From: Poindextera sp036272595
Lineage (GTDB): Bacteria; Pseudomonadota; Alphaproteobacteria; Caulobacterales; Caulobacteraceae
Length of the DNA: 64,000 nucleotides
Assembly: GCA_036272595.1 (NCBI GenBank)
Contig: DATAYM010000058.1
Coordinates: 74,844 to 138,843, forward strand
Direction: 5' to 3'
The notes beneath the pieces are model-generated. The model had not been told where the DNA came from. It worked only from the letters and a program-made list of their open reading frames with translations, and searched no databases. Position numbers and translations under genes: made by a program. This document shows, piece after piece, positions 53,960 to 61,747 of this stretch (the first letter of the stretch is position 1; every line of letters starts with the position of its first letter).

Positions 53960-54721
53960 ATGCGGGGGCTCTCCGCGCTCTTCATGCTTTCGGCCTTGCT
54001 GCTGTTCGCCGACCAGCCGGCGCGGGCCGGCTCGCCGTTCGCCGACTGGGCGGCGATCATCGTCGCCGGCGACGACCACGCCCATTCCGGCGCCCATTCG
54101 GAAGTGTTCGACAACGCCCGCCGCGACCTGACCACGGCCTTCGTCAAGGCCGGCTTTTCGCCGGCGAACATCGGCCAGTTCACCGTCCAGACCGGCAAGG
54201 ACCGGCCCGCCGGAGTGCTGGCGTCGGATCCGCGGACCATCGCCGACCAGCTCGGCCGCGAGACCCAGACCGCCAAGGCCGGTTGCCTGGTCTATTTCAC
54301 CTCGCATGGCGCGCCGGAAGGGATCGTGCTCGGCGACTGGCTCTATTCGCCGCTGGCCATGGCCGGGCTGATCGACGACGCCTGCGGGACGCGGCCGACG
54401 GTGGTGGTGGTCGCGGCCTGCTTTTCCGGGGTATTCATCCCGCCGCTGGCCGGTTCAGACCGCATGGTGCTGACGGCGGCCAGGCCCGACCGCGCCTCGT
54501 TCGGCTGCGGCGAGGAGGACCGCTACACCTTCTTCGACACCTGCATGCTGCGGGAGCTGCCGCGAGCCCACAACTTCGCCGTCCTCGGTCCGGCGGTGCA
54601 GGCCTGCGTGGCCAGGCGCGAGCACGATCTGGGCGCCACGCCGCCATCCGAGCCGCAACTGTGGGTGGGCCCGCAGCTGGCCTCCGACCTCCCCTTGCTG
54701 GGCTTTTCCACATCGCCCTGA
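53960..54721 (+). CDS. Secreted C13 (legumain-like) cysteine peptidase
   Basis: A 253-residue protein starting MRGLSALFMLSALLLFADQP, a signal peptide ending ARAG. The caspase-like fold is indicated by WAAIIVAGDDHAHSGAH, the catalytic His in YFTSHGAPEGIV and the catalytic Cys in VVVAACFSGVFIPP. This SHG...ACfSG pattern is that of peptidase C13 proteins found in many alphaproteobacteria, where the substrate is unknown. The periplasm is the likely location. It is 10 bases downstream of the thioesterase gene, so it probably shares its transcript. Confidence 0.88.
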   Translation: MRGLSALFMLSALLLFADQPARAGSPFADWAAIIVAGDDHAHSGAHSEVFDNARRDLTTAFVKAGFSPANIGQFTVQTGKDRPAGVLASDPRTIADQLGRETQTAKAGCLVYFTSHGAPEGIVLGDWLYSPLAMAGLIDDACGTRPTVVVVAACFSGVFIPPLAGSDRMVLTAARPDRASFGCGEEDRYTFFDTCMLRELPRAHNFAVLGPAVQACVARREHDLGATPPSEPQLWVGPQLASDLPLLGFSTSP

Positions 54722-54802
54722 CGGCGGCGTCCGCACGGCGCTTTCGCCTCGCACGCGAACCCCTTAAGACGAGCCTGACCCGTTGCCCGCGAGCCAAAGC
54801 CC

Positions 54803-56935
54803 ATGCGACCGATGCGTAGAGTTTTCATGGTCTTGGCGCTGAGCGTGGGCGTCGGCCTGGCGGCCGGGGCTCCGGCCCAGGTCCCGCCGGCGCTGTCCGA
54901 AAAGCCGCATCCCGCGGCTGCGCCGGCTCCCCATGCCGCCGCCCTGGCGACCGTCCATCCGCTGGCGACCGCGGCCAAGCCCAGGCCCGCGCCCCCCGCC
55001 GCGGCGAAACCGGCCCAGCCGGCCGCGCCGGTCGCCGTCCAGGCCAATGGCGCGCGGCTGGCGCCCGGGACCGCGATGCCGCCCGCCGAGCTGGAGGCCT
55101 TCGTCGACGGCGCCGTGCGGCAGGCGATGAGCGCGCACCACATCGCCGGCGTCGCCGTCGCGGTGGTCCAGAACGGCCAGGTGGTGCTGGACAAGGGCTA
55201 CGGCTTCGCCGGGACCGGCCGGGCGGTCGACCCGAACACCACGCTGTTCCGGGTCGGCTCGATCAGCAAGACCTTCACCTGGATCGCCCTGATGAAGCAG
55301 GTCGAGGCCGGACGCATGCGGCTGGACTCGCCGGTCAACCTCTACCTGCCCGAGCCGCTGCAGGTGCGCGACCAGGGTTTCAAACGCCCCGTCTTCGTGC
55401 GCGACCTGCTGACCCATTCGGCCGGCTTCGAGGATCGCTCGCTGGGCCAGCTGTTCGAGAAGGACCCGGATCGCGTCCGTCCGTTGGCGGACTATCTGCG
55501 CCAGGAACGGCCAAGCCGGGTGCGCGAGGCCGGCGTGGTTTCGGTCTATTCCAACTACGGCGCCATGCTGGCCGGCGCGGCGGCCTCCTATGTCGACGGA
55601 CGGCCCTACCAGGACCTGATCGACAGCGAGATCCTGAACCCCCTCGGCCTCAGGCACACCAGCGTGCGCGAGCCCTATCCGGCCAGGGCCGACCTGCCGC
55701 GGCCGATGCCCTCGGCCCTGGCGGCCGATCTCTCAACCGGCTACCGCTGGGCCGGCGGCGGCTACCAGCCGCAGGCGTTCGAATACATCACCCAGGGCGC
55801 GCCGGCCGGCGCGGTGTCGTCCACCGCCGGCGACATGGCCCGCTACATGATGATGATCCTAAACGGCGGGGCGCTGGACGGCGCGACCATCTATGGCCCG
55901 GACGTCGCCAGGGGCTTCCGCACCCCCCTGCAGGCCAACGCGCCGGGGGTGAACGGTTGGGATGACGGCTTCATGGAGTTCTCCCTGCCCGGCGGCTTCC
56001 GCGGCCAGGGCCACGGCGGCGACACCCTGTGGTTCCACTCGATGATGGTCACGGTTCCCGACCTGAACCTGGGCGTCTTCGTCACCACCAACACCAACAC
56101 CGGCGTGGGGCTCGTCACGCTGTTGCCGCAGGAGATCGTCGGGCGCTTCTACGCCCCGCCGCCGGCCTTCCCCAGGGCGGGCGTCCCCTCGCTGTTCGAC
56201 GACCGGGCGGTCTATGCCGGGACCTATCTGGATGACCGGCGGCCCTATCATGGCCTGGGGAAGTTCGTCTTCACGCTGATCGGCCAGGCGCAGATCGCGG
56301 TGACCCGCGACGGCCGGCTGCTGACCCCGAGCGCGGGCGGCGAGCAGGCCTGGATTCCCGACGGCGCCGCCGGGCAGTTCCAGCGGGTCGACGGACCCGG
56401 GCGGACGGCGTTCGAGATCAAGAACGGCAAGGCCGTGCGCTGGTATCCGGCGTCCGGCGTCACCGCCCTCGACCGCGTCGGGCCGCTCTACCAGGCGCCG
56501 GTGCTCGGACTGATGGCCGCCCTGGCGCTGCTGGCCTCGCTCGCCACCCTGATCGGGCTGGCGGTGCGCGACACCCGCGAATCGCGCCAGACCCCGACCC
56601 AGGCCCGCGCCAGTCTGGTGCAGACCACCATCTCGCTGCTCTGGCTGGTAGCCATGGCCTGCTTCGCCGCCTGGGCCGCCGGCGCCGGCGACGTTGGCCG
56701 GATCATGTACGGCTGGCCGGGGCCGCTGGTGCTGATCGCATCGGCCTGCGCCCTGGTCGCGGCCCTCCTGACGCTGCTGGTGCTGGTGATGACGCCGGTG
56801 GTCTGGCGCGGCGGCCGGCGGCTCGACAGTTGGACAATTGGTCGCAAGCTGCGGTTCACCCTGACCACCCTGATCTTCGCCGCCTTTTCCTTGCAATTGC
56901 TGCTGTGGGGGGCCCTGGCGCCCTGGAGCGGATAG
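54803..56935 (+). CDS. Serine beta-lactamase-like hydrolase with membrane tail
   Basis: A 710-residue envelope enzyme. A signal peptide (VFMVLALSVGVGLAAGAPA) is followed by an Ala/Pro linker of about 65 residues. The class C beta-lactamase/PBP domain has catalytic SISK (SxxK), YSNYG (YxN) and HGGD in place of KTG. A second domain of about 150 residues (residues 450-600) and three or four C-terminal helices (LGLMAALALLASLATLIGL, then LLWLVAMACFAAWAAG and others) anchor it. The HGG variant suggests an esterase or D-aminopeptidase rather than a true beta-lactamase. Confidence 0.88.
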   Translation: MRPMRRVFMVLALSVGVGLAAGAPAQVPPALSEKPHPAAAPAPHAAALATVHPLATAAKPRPAPPAAAKPAQPAAPVAVQANGARLAPGTAMPPAELEAFVDGAVRQAMSAHHIAGVAVAVVQNGQVVLDKGYGFAGTGRAVDPNTTLFRVGSISKTFTWIALMKQVEAGRMRLDSPVNLYLPEPLQVRDQGFKRPVFVRDLLTHSAGFEDRSLGQLFEKDPDRVRPLADYLRQERPSRVREAGVVSVYSNYGAMLAGAAASYVDGRPYQDLIDSEILNPLGLRHTSVREPYPARADLPRPMPSALAADLSTGYRWAGGGYQPQAFEYITQGAPAGAVSSTAGDMARYMMMILNGGALDGATIYGPDVARGFRTPLQANAPGVNGWDDGFMEFSLPGGFRGQGHGGDTLWFHSMMVTVPDLNLGVFVTTNTNTGVGLVTLLPQEIVGRFYAPPPAFPRAGVPSLFDDRAVYAGTYLDDRRPYHGLGKFVFTLIGQAQIAVTRDGRLLTPSAGGEQAWIPDGAAGQFQRVDGPGRTAFEIKNGKAVRWYPASGVTALDRVGPLYQAPVLGLMAALALLASLATLIGLAVRDTRESRQTPTQARASLVQTTISLLWLVAMACFAAWAAGAGDVGRIMYGWPGPLVLIASACALVAALLTLLVLVMTPVVWRGGRRLDSWTIGRKLRFTLTTLIFAAFSLQLLLWGALAPWSG

Positions 56936-56980
56936 CTGGGGACAACTCAGCGGCGTCGCTTGATCGCGGCTCGCCACATG

Positions 56981-57004
56981 GTAAGGACGTAAGACGGTAA
57001 GACG
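56981..57004. repeat. Three tandem 8-base repeats before the toxin-antitoxin operon
   Basis: GTAAGGAC, GTAAGACG and GTAAGACG stand end to end at 56981-57004, 12 bases before the antitoxin start. Tandem sites in this position are often bound by AbrB-type antitoxins that repress their own operon; binding is inferred. The last unit also overlaps the ribosome-site region. Confidence 0.5.
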
Positions 57005-57016
57005 GGGGAATCGCTT

Positions 57017-57238
57017 ATGGCCATCTTCCTTTCCAAGCTCACCTCCAAGGCCCAGACGGTGATTCCGCGGGAGCTTCGCGCGCGGCTCAACCTGAAACCG
57101 GGCGACGTCGTGCGCTACCGGGTGACCGATTCGGGCGTCCTCATCGACAAGCTGCCGCCCCAGAACGACGAGGACACGCTGGCGTCCTTCGCCGAGTGGG
57201 GCTCACCGGCCGACGCGGCGGCCTATTCCGGCCTATGA
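57017..57238 (+). CDS. AbrB/MazE-type antitoxin
   Basis: A 73-residue protein with a swapped-hairpin AbrB DNA-binding domain (LTSKAQTVIPRELRARLNLK, then PGDVVRYRVTDSGVLIDKL) and a short acidic tail (QNDEDTLASFAEWGSPADAA) of the type that wraps the toxin. It would repress the operon and neutralise the PemK-like partner. The toxin ATG overlaps its stop (ATGA). Confidence 0.9.
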   Translation: MAIFLSKLTSKAQTVIPRELRARLNLKPGDVVRYRVTDSGVLIDKLPPQNDEDTLASFAEWGSPADAAAYSGL

Positions 57239-57576
57239 CCGCCCTCTATCGGCCGTTCGACGTGGTCGCCGTCGCCATCGGCGAAGGCGCCGACGCCAAG
57301 CGGCGGCCAGCCCTGGTGGTCTCGACGCCGGAGTTCGAGCGCTCGACCGGCCTGGTCTGGGTGGCGATGATCACCGTCGCCGACAAGGACCACCGCTTCG
57401 GCGACATCATCGTCTCCGACCAGACCGCCGCCGGCCTGCCCGCCCCCTCCACCATCCGCGCCTCCAAGCTGGCCACCCTTTCGGTGTCGAAGATCAAGCG
57501 CCGGCTGGGCGCCCTCGGCGAAGCCGACCGCGCCGGCGCCCGCATCGCGCTCCGCGCCGCGGCGGGGTTCTTCTAG
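57235..57576 (+). CDS. PemK/MazF-type toxin
   Basis: A 113-residue protein starting at ATG 57235, overlapping the antitoxin stop by four bases. YRPFDVVAVAIGEGADAKRR, RPALVVSTPEF and the later SDQTAAGLPAPSTIRASKLA correspond to the PemK fold's opening strand, RP.lVvS strand and the loop with Lys/Ser before the last helix. PemK/MazF toxins cut mRNA. The pair forms a compact type II toxin-antitoxin unit. It is somewhat divergent from well-studied MazF, so target sequence cannot be guessed. Confidence 0.85.
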   Translation: MTALYRPFDVVAVAIGEGADAKRRPALVVSTPEFERSTGLVWVAMITVADKDHRFGDIIVSDQTAAGLPAPSTIRASKLATLSVSKIKRRLGALGEADRAGARIALRAAAGFF

Positions 57577-57634
57577 GTCAGGTGGCGGCTCCGCTACATC
57601 AGGCGTCCTCACCGCCCCTTCAGCTCATCAAAGA

Positions 57635-58036
57635 ATGAGCCACGAAAAACACGAAAAGCACGAAAACATGCTCTTCGCCGACGAGGCCTTTCAGATTCAG
57701 GGCGCGGTCTTCGAGGTCAGCCGACAAATGGGCACGGGCTTTCTCGAAGCGGTCTACCAGGAATGCCTGGTGATCGAGTTTGCGGCTCAGGGCATTCCGT
57801 TCGCGGCTTCGCCGCCACTGTCCCTGGAGTACAAACGTCAACCACTCAGGCAGTCCTATCGGCCGGATTTCGTGTGCTTCGATTCGATCATCGTGGAACT
57901 GAAGGTCGTGCGCGAACTTGCGCCCGAGCATCGGGCGCAAGTTTTGAACTATCTCAGAGCCACTGGCCTCAGGTTGGGCCTGTTGGTGAACTTCGGCTGT
58001 GCGCCTAAGGCGCGCGTCGAGCGCATGGTGCTCTGA
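57635..58036 (+). CDS. GxxExxY protein (PD-(D/E)XK nuclease-fold family)
   Basis: A 133-residue protein. GTGFLEAVYQECL contains the family-naming G-x-x-E-x-x-Y pattern. LSLEYKRQPLRQSYRPDF, then SIIVELKVVRE, supply the Asp-(x)n-Glu-x-Lys triad of PD-(D/E)XK nucleases. The C-terminal AQVLNYLRATGLRLGLLVNF is the conserved last part. The first residues, MSHEKHEKHEN, are encoded by the left inverted-repeat arm; ATG 57668 would give a start without it. Function is unknown. Near-perfect inverted repeats enclose the gene (57639-58074), a recurring arrangement for this family. Confidence 0.9.
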   Translation: MSHEKHEKHENMLFADEAFQIQGAVFEVSRQMGTGFLEAVYQECLVIEFAAQGIPFAASPPLSLEYKRQPLRQSYRPDFVCFDSIIVELKVVRELAPEHRAQVLNYLRATGLRLGLLVNFGCAPKARVERMVL

Positions 58037-58074
58037 AGCAGAGGCGCGTTCGTGTTTTTCGTGTTTTTCGTGGC
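57639..58074. mobile_element. Inverted-repeat cassette containing the GxxExxY gene
   Basis: The left arm is 57639-57664 (GCCACGAAAAACACGAAAAG, then CACGAA) and the right arm 58049-58074 is its reverse complement at 25 of 26 positions. The interior is just the GxxExxY frame. The arms are built of 9-10-base CACGAAAAA units. No transposase is present, so if mobile it would depend on another activity. Direct target duplications are not obvious. Named as a candidate element only. Confidence 0.5.
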
Positions 58075-58172
58075 TAAATCAGACCTCGCGCCAGCACAGC
58101 ACATGCAGGCCGTTGCGGCAGGCCGCGGGCGCGATTAGACCCCAGGCCGACCTCGCCGCTCGGGAAGACCGC

Positions 58173-59564
58173 ATGTCCGCCACACGCACCGAGACCGACA
58201 CCTTCGGTCCGATCGAAGTGCCCGCCGACCGTTACTGGGGCGCGCAGACCCAGCGCAGCCTGGGCAATTTCAAGATCGGCTGGGAGAAGCAGCCCCGGTC
58301 GGTGATCCGCGCCCTCGGCGTCATCAAGCGGGCGGCGGCCGAGGCGAACATGGAGCTGGGCAAGCTCGATCCCGCCATCGGCGAGGCGATCATCGCCGCC
58401 GCCCAGGAGGTGATCGACGGCAAGCTCGACGACAACTTCCCGCTGGCGGTCTGGCAGACCGGTTCCGGCACCCAGTCGAACATGAACGCCAACGAGGTGA
58501 TCGCCAACCGCGCCATCGAGATGCTGGGCGGGACGATGGGCTCGAAGACGCCGGTGCACCCCAACGACGACGTCAACATGAGCCAGTCGTCCAACGATAC
58601 CTATCCGACCGCCATGCACATCGCCGCGGCCGAGCAGGTGGTGAACGACCTGGTCCCGGCGCTCGCCCACCTGCACCAGGCGCTGGCCGCCAAGCAGGAG
58701 GCGTTCAAGGACATCGTCAAGCTGGGCCGCACCCATACCCAGGACGCCATGCCCCTGACCCTGGGCCAGGAATTCTCGGGATATGCGACCCAGGTCGCCA
58801 ATTCGATCAAGCGGATAGAACAGACTCTTCCGGGGATTTGTGAGCTGGCCCAGGGTGGCACGGCGGTGGGCACCGGCTTCACCGCGCCGGTCGGCTTCGC
58901 GGAGAAGGTCGCAGAGCGCATCGCCGCCATCACCGGCGTGCCGTTCGTCACCGCGCCCAACAAGTTCGAGGCCATGGCCGCCCACGACGCCCTGGTGTTC
59001 GGCCATGGCGCGATGAATGCGACGGCGGCCTCGCTGTTCAAGATCGCCAACGACATCCGCTTCCTGGGCTCCGGCCCGCGCTCCGGCCTCGGCGAGCTCA
59101 GCCTGCCGGAAAACGAGCCCGGCTCGTCGATCATGCCGGGCAAGGTCAATCCGACCCAGTGCGAGGCCCTGACCATGGTCTGCACCCAGGTGTTCGGCAA
59201 CCAGTCGACCATGACCTTCGCCGGCGCCTCCGGCCATTTCGAACTGAACGTGTTCAATCCGGTCATGGCCTACAACTTCCTGCAGTCGGCGCGGCTGCTC
59301 GCCGACGCCGCGGTCAGCTTCACCGACCATTGCGTGGCGGGCATCGAGCCCAGGCTGGACAACATCGCGGCGGCGGTCGAGCGCTCGCTGATGCTGGTCA
59401 CCGCCCTGTCGCCGAAGATCGGCTACGACGCCGCCGCCAAGATCGCCAAGACCGCGCACAAGAACGGCACCACCCTGCGCGAGGAGGCGGTCGGCGGCGG
59501 CTATGTCACCAACGAGGAGTTCGACGCGCTGGTGCGGCCGGAGAAGATGATCGGGCCGGGCTAG
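58173..59564 (+). CDS. fumC: Class II fumarate hydratase
   Basis: A 463-residue TCA-cycle enzyme converting fumarate to L-malate. SGTQSNMNANEVIANRA (substrate loop), HPNDDVNMSQSSNDTYPTAM (B-site and active-site region with catalytic His/Asn), GRTHTQDAMPLTLGQE and GSSIMPGKVNPTQCEAL (signature with catalytic Ser/Lys) are all intact. The ATG at 58173 begins the conserved TRTETDTFGPIEVPADRYWG. It is iron-free and oxygen-stable. It stands alone, with the repeat cassette upstream and the polyketide synthase gene downstream. Confidence 0.97.
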   Translation: MSATRTETDTFGPIEVPADRYWGAQTQRSLGNFKIGWEKQPRSVIRALGVIKRAAAEANMELGKLDPAIGEAIIAAAQEVIDGKLDDNFPLAVWQTGSGTQSNMNANEVIANRAIEMLGGTMGSKTPVHPNDDVNMSQSSNDTYPTAMHIAAAEQVVNDLVPALAHLHQALAAKQEAFKDIVKLGRTHTQDAMPLTLGQEFSGYATQVANSIKRIEQTLPGICELAQGGTAVGTGFTAPVGFAEKVAERIAAITGVPFVTAPNKFEAMAAHDALVFGHGAMNATAASLFKIANDIRFLGSGPRSGLGELSLPENEPGSSIMPGKVNPTQCEALTMVCTQVFGNQSTMTFAGASGHFELNVFNPVMAYNFLQSARLLADAAVSFTDHCVAGIEPRLDNIAAAVERSLMLVTALSPKIGYDAAAKIAKTAHKNGTTLREEAVGGGYVTNEEFDALVRPEKMIGPG

Positions 59565-59689
59565 CCGAACTGGGCTTTGCCGGAAGCCCAGGCTGTGGGA
59601 CGATTGTAACCGGGGCGCGTTACCATTCAGAGCCCGTTCAGCCTGACCGGCGCACGGCTGCCCTCCCGCAGCCCATTCGAAAGCGAACC

Positions 59690-60763
59690 ATGTTCGACCA
59701 GTTGCCGACCGGACTGAGCCCCAGGCTCGTCTCCCTTGCCACGGCGACGCCGCCGATCGACCTGCCGCAGGAGGAGGTGACCCGCCGGGCCGCCGAGCTG
59801 TTCGGGGTCAATTCGTCGGCCTATGAGTGGCTGGCGCCGATCTACACCAACGCCGACATCGACAACCGCCACTCCTGCGTGCCGTTCGAGTGGTACCTGG
59901 AGCCGCACAGCTTCGGCGAGCGTAACGCGCTGTTCCTGGACAACGCCACCCGGCTGCTGGCCGAGGCGGCGCAGGCGGCGCTGGACGAGGCCGGGCTGCA
60001 GGCCGACGAGATCGACCAGATCGTCACCGTCTGCACCACCGGCATCGCCACCCCGTCGCTGGACGTGCGGGTGATGCGGCACATGAACTTCCGCGACGAC
60101 GTCGAGCGCACGCCGGTGTTCGGCCTCGGCTGCGCCGGCGGCGTGCTGGGCCTGGCGCGGGCGGCGGCCCTGGCGCGGGCCAAGCCGCAGTCGCGGGTGC
60201 TGTTGCTGGTGGTCGAACTCTGCGCCCTCACCTTCCGCCACCACGACCGCTCGAAGAGCAACCTGGTGGCCACCGCCCTGTTCGGCGACGGCGCCGCCGC
60301 CGCCGTCATCAGCTGCCGCGACGAATACGCCGACGCGCCCAGGCTCGGCCCGGCCGGCGAGCACACCTGGCCGGACAGCCTCGACGTCATGGGCTGGGAC
60401 GTCGCCGACGACGGGCTGAAGGTGATCTTCTCGCGCGACATCCCGACCCTGGTGAAGGAAGACCTGCGTCCGGTGGTCGACGCCTTCCTGGCCAAGCACG
60501 GCGGCACGCTGAACGACATCAACGGCTTCATCTGCCACCCCGGCGGCGCCAAGGTGCTGGATGCGCTGGAGGACTGTTTCGGCCTGCAGCGCGGCGACCT
60601 CCACCTGGCGCGCCAGGTGCTGCGCGCCCACGGCAACATGTCGGCGGTGACGGTGCTGTTCGTGCTGCGCGCCGCGCTCGACGCCGGAGCGCGTGGACCG
60701 CAACTGCTGACCACGCTCGGACCGGGATTCACCGCCGGCATGATGGTGGTCGAGCCGGTCTGA
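59690..60763 (+). CDS. Type III polyketide synthase
   Basis: A 357-residue chalcone-synthase-like enzyme. The catalytic triad is in VFGLGCAGGVLG (Cys), FICHPGGAKVL (His) and RAHGNMSAVTV (Asn), and the C-terminal GPGFTAGMMVVEPV is the signature GPG loop. It condenses malonyl-CoA units on an acyl-CoA starter to make pyrones, resorcinols or phloroglucinols. The usual neighbour in other genomes, a methyltransferase or isoprenylcysteine methyltransferase-like protein, is absent here. The following gene is a small RHH protein. The product is unknown. Confidence 0.93.
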   Translation: MFDQLPTGLSPRLVSLATATPPIDLPQEEVTRRAAELFGVNSSAYEWLAPIYTNADIDNRHSCVPFEWYLEPHSFGERNALFLDNATRLLAEAAQAALDEAGLQADEIDQIVTVCTTGIATPSLDVRVMRHMNFRDDVERTPVFGLGCAGGVLGLARAAALARAKPQSRVLLLVVELCALTFRHHDRSKSNLVATALFGDGAAAAVISCRDEYADAPRLGPAGEHTWPDSLDVMGWDVADDGLKVIFSRDIPTLVKEDLRPVVDAFLAKHGGTLNDINGFICHPGGAKVLDALEDCFGLQRGDLHLARQVLRAHGNMSAVTVLFVLRAALDAGARGPQLLTTLGPGFTAGMMVVEPV

Positions 60764-60781
60764 GCCGGTTCGGCGCGACGG

Positions 60782-60988
60782 ATGCTTCGCAAACGTTCGC
60801 TCAGCCTGGCCGGCCACACCACCTCGCTGGCCCTCGAGCCAGCCTTCTGGGCGGTGTTGACGCAGATGGCCGTAGCGCGGGGCTTGAGCCTGAGCGGCCT
60901 GATCGCCGAGATCGACGCCGGCCGGGACGCCGAGCCGCTCGCCTCCGCCTGCCGGGTGGCCGCCCTCGCCTGGGCCGGCCGCCGCTAG
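60782..60988 (+). CDS. Ribbon-helix-helix domain protein
   Basis: A 68-residue protein. KRSLSLAGHTTSLALEPAFW, then LTQMAVARGLSLSGLIAEID, matches the RHH_4 family (a short strand followed by two helices with a conserved 'S.sLe..fW..L..iA...g.sl..Li..iD' pattern). Such proteins are widespread in alphaproteobacteria and presumably bind DNA. It begins 18 bases after the polyketide synthase stop, so it may be co-transcribed, though regulation of that gene is only a possibility. Confidence 0.88.
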   Translation: MLRKRSLSLAGHTTSLALEPAFWAVLTQMAVARGLSLSGLIAEIDAGRDAEPLASACRVAALAWAGRR

Positions 60989-61036
60989 AGGGGCATCAAA
61001 CTGACGTCGCTCGCGCCGGACTGGGCCGACCTCGCC

Positions 61037-61288
61037 CTAGCCGGCGCCGGCGCCAAGCATGGCCACGGCCGGCTTCTCCGGTTGGCCTGGGGAGAGCGCA
61101 GGCGTGTGGGCGCGGTGGGAAAAGAAGACGAAGGTCCCGAGGATCACCACGGCGATGACGCCGAGAACAACCCACAGGCCGACGAAGGCTTGGCGAGATT
61201 CCGCCTGCTCGGCCTCCACTTCGAGTTCGAGCGCCGTGTCGGGATGCGGTTGGTCCGGCTCGGCATGCGGCTGATCTGTGTTCGCCAT
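61037..61288 (-). CDS. Small single-pass membrane protein A (AHTP-PGQP tail)
   Basis: An 83-residue protein with an acidic N-terminus (PDTALELEVEAEQAESRQA), one membrane helix (GLWVVLGVIAVVILGTFVFF) and a short C-terminal tail SHRAHTPALSPGQPEKPAVA. The tail after the helix is shared with the next gene upstream (RAHTPTLAPGQPQAPAA). Nothing else is recognised. The N-terminus would be cytoplasmic and the tail periplasmic by the positive-inside rule only weakly, so orientation is uncertain. Confidence 0.65.
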   Translation of the reverse strand: MANTDQPHAEPDQPHPDTALELEVEAEQAESRQAFVGLWVVLGVIAVVILGTFVFFSHRAHTPALSPGQPEKPAVAMLGAGAG

Positions 61289-61333
61289 GTCCTGCGCTCT
61301 TCAAGGGGCTTTCGGCCCGGGTGTGTGATGACG

Positions 61334-61588
61334 CTAGTGCTTGCCGCTCAAGACGGCCGCCGCCGCGGGAGCCTGCGGCTGGCCGGGGGCGAGCGTCGGC
61401 GTGTGGGCGCGCAGGGCGATGGCCAGGTAGACCACCACGATCACCGCCGCCAGCAGGCCCAGCGTCAACCACAGGCCCGCCAGCGCCAGCCTTGTGCGCT
61501 CGCCGGTCATTTCAAGCCGCGGCTGCTTGTCTTGCGCCAACTCGGCTTCGCGCCGGTGCGCCACGTCCATGTGGTGTGTGCTCGCCAT
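61334..61588 (-). CDS. Small single-pass membrane protein B (AHTP-PGQP tail)
   Basis: An 84-residue protein: a charged N-terminus (MDVAHRREAELAQDKQPRLE), one membrane helix (LAGLWLTLGLLAAVIVVVYL) and the tail ALRAHTPTLAPGQPQAPAAA. It is a tandem paralogue of the protein at 61037, 45 bases away. ATG 61588 gives the full form; an in-frame ATG at 61570 is possible. Both genes run opposite to the helicase gene. Function is unknown. Confidence 0.62.
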   Translation of the reverse strand: MASTHHMDVAHRREAELAQDKQPRLEMTGERTRLALAGLWLTLGLLAAVIVVVYLAIALRAHTPTLAPGQPQAPAAAAVLSGKH

Positions 61589-61747
61589 CGCTGCTCGTTT
61601 CCGGGCCGGCTCGGCCCGCCGTTTCATTGAGAACGGGAGCGGCCAGGACCGGGTTCCGCGCGGGCGGTCGCCCATGGCCCTTAAGCTCGGGCTCTCACGT
61701 GCTACATATGTTCCTGATTCAGCTTCGCAAGCGCAAGGCTCGCCCCG

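Noticed and set aside
57639..58074. Ordinary insertion sequence
   Set aside because: No transposase, no clear target duplication and a gene not known to transpose; kept only as a candidate cassette.
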